37,374 nt of DNA from Rubrivivax sp. SCN 71-131 (GTDB lineage Bacteria > Pseudomonadota > Gammaproteobacteria > Burkholderiales > Burkholderiaceae_C), in contig MEFD01000036.1 of NCBI GenBank assembly GCA_001724995.1, positions 1 through 37,374 of the forward strand, read 5' to 3'. Position numbers and translations under genes: made by a program. Below are positions 37,307 through 37,374 of the stretch, piece after piece; position 1 is the stretch's first letter; each line of letters opens with the position of its first letter. Under the pieces are notes generated by a model. That model was not told the origin of the DNA and made no database searches. It saw only the letters and a list, made by a program, of their open reading frames with translations.

Positions 37307-37374
37307 TTCACGGGATCGCGGACAGCGTTTCACGGCAAGGCGGACACCGTTTCACGCTGATCGCGGACAGCGTT
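37277..37374. mobile_element. partial IS21-like element end (window edge)
   Basis: Four direct repeats with the form TTTCACGnnATCGCGGACA begin at 37283, 37306, 37328 and 37350, and a fifth begins at 37373. The 22-23 bp spacing and the alternation of TTTCACG with GCGGACA fit the multiple terminal repeats of IS21-family elements (istA/istB). The transposase genes would lie beyond the window. The boundary is placed at the TG at 37277 because such elements start with TG, but this is a guess. Confidence 0.55.

Noticed and set aside
37283..37374. 22-23 bp direct repeats considered as a CRISPR array
   Set aside because: There are no spacers between units; the repeats abut and match IS21-type terminal repeats better.

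Overview
This is GC-rich (roughly 70 % by eye), densely coded bacterial chromosome. Protein style and gene order (argJ; DUF971-ubiE-Tim44; ubiJ-ubiB; FmdB-DUF502-aspS; a 1.3 kaa FAD/Fe-S fusion; an EpsD/PEP-CTERM pair) point to Betaproteobacteria, order Burkholderiales, most likely the Rubrivivax/Leptothrix/Roseateles/Ideonella side. No rRNA, tRNA or CRISPR array was recognised.

Layout. 1-233: a short reverse-strand secreted-protein start that may be a broken gene. 541-3138: argJ and an MFS exporter. 3148-8143 (reverse): a complete sn-glycerol-3-phosphate/glycerophosphodiester uptake operon, ugpB-A-E-C-Q. 8356-14202: the FAD/4Fe-4S/CCG fusion oxidoreductase, then DUF971, ubiE and a shortened Tim44-domain gene. 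14239-22917: an accessory stretch with an EpsD-type foldase lipoprotein, a LivK-like binding lipoprotein, a beta-CASP metallo-hydrolase, a PEP-CTERM protein, a DppA-like binding protein (reverse) and an exported caspase-fold protein carrying a long MORN-repeat tail. 22976-28976 (reverse): galE-manC-rfbB-rfbD-rfbA-rfbC, a nucleotide-sugar operon. 29068-33777: ubiJ-ubiB, a sodium:solute symporter, an FmdB zinc ribbon and a DUF502 membrane protein. 33913-35677: aspS with a frameshifting internal deletion. 35840-37374: an enoyl-CoA hydratase family gene and a methyltransferase whose 5' end runs into 22-23 bp direct repeats that look like the end of an IS21-type insertion sequence. The window stops inside those repeats.

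How it fits together. The ubi genes on both sides belong to one conserved Burkholderiales neighbourhood (DUF971-ubiE-Tim44-ubiJ-ubiB ... FmdB-DUF502-aspS). Here it is split by about 15 kb with an envelope/exopolysaccharide flavour: EpsD, a PEP-CTERM substrate, and supply of dTDP-rhamnose, GDP-mannose and UDP-galactose. The caspase-MORN protein sits in the middle of this block and is the least explained component. It is the best candidate here for unfamiliar biology, although caspase-fold bacterial proteins with accessory repeats are a known class. The aspS lesion removes about 26 nt including part of the catalytic core. Because aspS is essential, an assembly error or a second copy elsewhere must be considered before calling it a true pseudogene.
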